From Planctomycetota bacterium (lineage in GTDB: Bacteria > Planctomycetota > Planctomycetia > Pirellulales > Thermoguttaceae): DNA of 6,945 bases. Below are positions 5,946-6,945 of the stretch, in pieces (the stretch's first letter is position 1; each line of letters begins with the position of its first letter). The position numbers were made by a program, and so were the translations under genes. The stretch spans positions 1-6,945 of the forward strand of contig JAMOAF010001094.1 of the NCBI GenBank assembly GCA_023621895.1. Direction: 5' to 3'. Below the pieces are notes generated by a model that ran no database searches, was not told where the DNA came from, and was given only the letters and a program-made list of their open reading frames with translations.

Positions 5946-6944
5946 ATGACCAGGCCGATTACGTTGTGTACGGGCCAGTGGGCCGATCTGCCGCTTGAGA
6001 ACCTGGCGGCCAAGGCCAAGGAATTCGGCTTCGACGGATTGGAGCTGGCCTGCTCGGGCGATCACTTCGAGGTGGCCAGGGCCGCCGCCGAATCCGACTA
6101 CTGCGAGCGCAAGCGGAACCTGCTGGAGCGGCACGGCATGGCGGTGTTTTCCATCAGCAACCACCTGGCCGGCCAGGCGGTCTTGGACCATGTCGACGCC
6201 CGGCACAAGGCGATCCTGCCCGCCTACATCTGGGGCGACGGCCGGCCGGAAGGCGTCAGCGCTCGGGCGGCCGAGGACATGAAGAACGCCGCCCGCGCGG
6301 CGCAGAAGCTCGGCATCGAGGTGGTCAACGGTTTTACCGGCTCGAGCATCTGGCACCTGCTCTACTCGTTCCCGCCGGTGCCGCCCGCCATGATCGACGC
6401 CGGTTTTCAGCTCCTGGCCGAGCGTTGGAACCCGATCCTCGACGTGTTCGGCCAGTGTGGCGTGAAATTCGCCCTCGAAGTGCACCCGACCGAGATCGCC
6501 TTCGATCTCTACACGGCGGAGCGGGCGCTGGAGGCCCTCGATTTCCGGCCGGAATTCGGCTTCAATTTCGATCCCAGCCACCTGATCTGGCAAGGCGTGA
6601 ACCCCGCCCGGTTTATTCGCAAATTCCCCGACCGGATTTTCCACGTCCACATGAAGGACGCGATCGTCAGGCTGGATGGCGAGAGCGGGATTCTCTCCAG
6701 CCACCTGAACTTCGGCGATCCGCGCCGCGGCTGGGATTTCCGCTCGCTCGGCCACGGCAGCGTGAACTTCGAGGAAATCATCCGCGCGCTGAACGACGCG
6801 GGCTACACCGGCCCCTTGTCGGTCGAATGGGAAGACAACGGCATGGATCGCGAGCACGGCGCCAGGGAGGCCTGCGACTACGTCAGGAAGCTCGACTTCC
6901 AGCCGAGCCGGGTCGCCTTCGACGCGGCGTTCGACAAGGGCTAA
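5946..6944 (+). CDS. Sugar phosphate isomerase/epimerase, xylose-isomerase-like TIM barrel
   Basis: The 332-residue product fits the AP-endonuclease-2/xylose-isomerase-like TIM-barrel family (PF01261): divalent-metal enzymes that isomerise or epimerise free or phosphorylated sugars and keto-sugars. Strand motifs with likely metal and proton-transfer residues appear in order: FDGLELA near the N-terminus, FALEVHPTE (Glu178, His180), FNFDPSH (Asp209, His212), FHVHMKD (His233, His235, Lys237, Asp238) and SVEWED (Glu294, Glu296). The usual four-ligand set is therefore present and the enzyme looks active. LGHGSVNFEEII before the last strand is also typical of the family. No signal peptide is seen, so it is cytoplasmic. 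It follows the uronate-isomerase-like gene by 45 nt, and the TAA at 6942-6944 ends the gene just inside the window. The context suggests it acts on a product or substrate of the same pathway, but family members differ widely in substrate. Confidence 0.88.
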   Translation: MTRPITLCTGQWADLPLENLAAKAKEFGFDGLELACSGDHFEVARAAAESDYCERKRNLLERHGMAVFSISNHLAGQAVLDHVDARHKAILPAYIWGDGRPEGVSARAAEDMKNAARAAQKLGIEVVNGFTGSSIWHLLYSFPPVPPAMIDAGFQLLAERWNPILDVFGQCGVKFALEVHPTEIAFDLYTAERALEALDFRPEFGFNFDPSHLIWQGVNPARFIRKFPDRIFHVHMKDAIVRLDGESGILSSHLNFGDPRRGWDFRSLGHGSVNFEEIIRALNDAGYTGPLSVEWEDNGMDREHGAREACDYVRKLDFQPSRVAFDAAFDKG

Positions 6945-6945
6945 A

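Noticed and set aside
4398..6857. An 819-codon open frame on the minus strand opposite the UxaC-like and isomerase genes
   Set aside because: It is a GC-bias shadow. The plus-strand frames encode clear enzyme families with ribosome binding sites, while the antisense translation shows no recognisable domain and spans two genes.

Overview
The window is GC-rich, all on the plus strand, and holds six protein-coding genes: one fragment cut by the left edge and five complete genes. No RNA gene, mobile element, CRISPR array or recombination signature is visible. Several features suggest a planctomycete (Pirellula/Blastopirellula-like or a related lineage): very GC-rich DNA, a large SGNH-hydrolase protein with a helical-repeat insert, a secreted protein beginning Cys-Asn-Thr-Pro-Val of a kind I associate with planctomycetes, and a sugar-isomerase gene set common in that phylum. 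This assignment is inferred from protein character, not from a marker gene.

Left part (1-1963): the end of a beta-propeller-like protein stops at 256 and is followed at once by a 7-bp hairpin that may be a terminator. After 126 bp comes a 526-residue membrane-anchored SGNH/GDSL-type hydrolase (383-1963). Its catalytic blocks are intact, and a TPR-like helical segment lies between block III and block V.

Middle (1964-3597): a 221-bp gap holds a good sigma70-like promoter (TTGCCT, 17-nt spacer, TATAAA, 2083-2111). It drives an unrecognised exported protein (2185-3597) that has a signal peptide, two folded regions, a CSC motif, a long low-complexity linker and a C-terminal membrane anchor.

Right part (3613-6944): a tight catabolic cluster encodes a PfkB-family sugar kinase, a divergent uronate isomerase (UxaC-like) amidohydrolase overlapping the kinase by 4 nt, and a xylose-isomerase-like TIM-barrel sugar isomerase/epimerase 45 nt further on with its own strong ribosome binding site. 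Together they look like steps of a sugar or uronic-acid breakdown route: aldose-ketose isomerisation, epimerisation or isomerisation, and phosphorylation. The substrate cannot be read from the sequence. The promoter at 2083-2111 and the 15-nt gap at 3598-3612 suggest the exported protein and the three enzymes share one transcript.

No clearly new system stands out. The points most worth following up are the divergent uronate isomerase lacking a classical barrel histidine, its pairing with a PfkB kinase and a TIM-barrel isomerase, and the exported CSC protein encoded just upstream.
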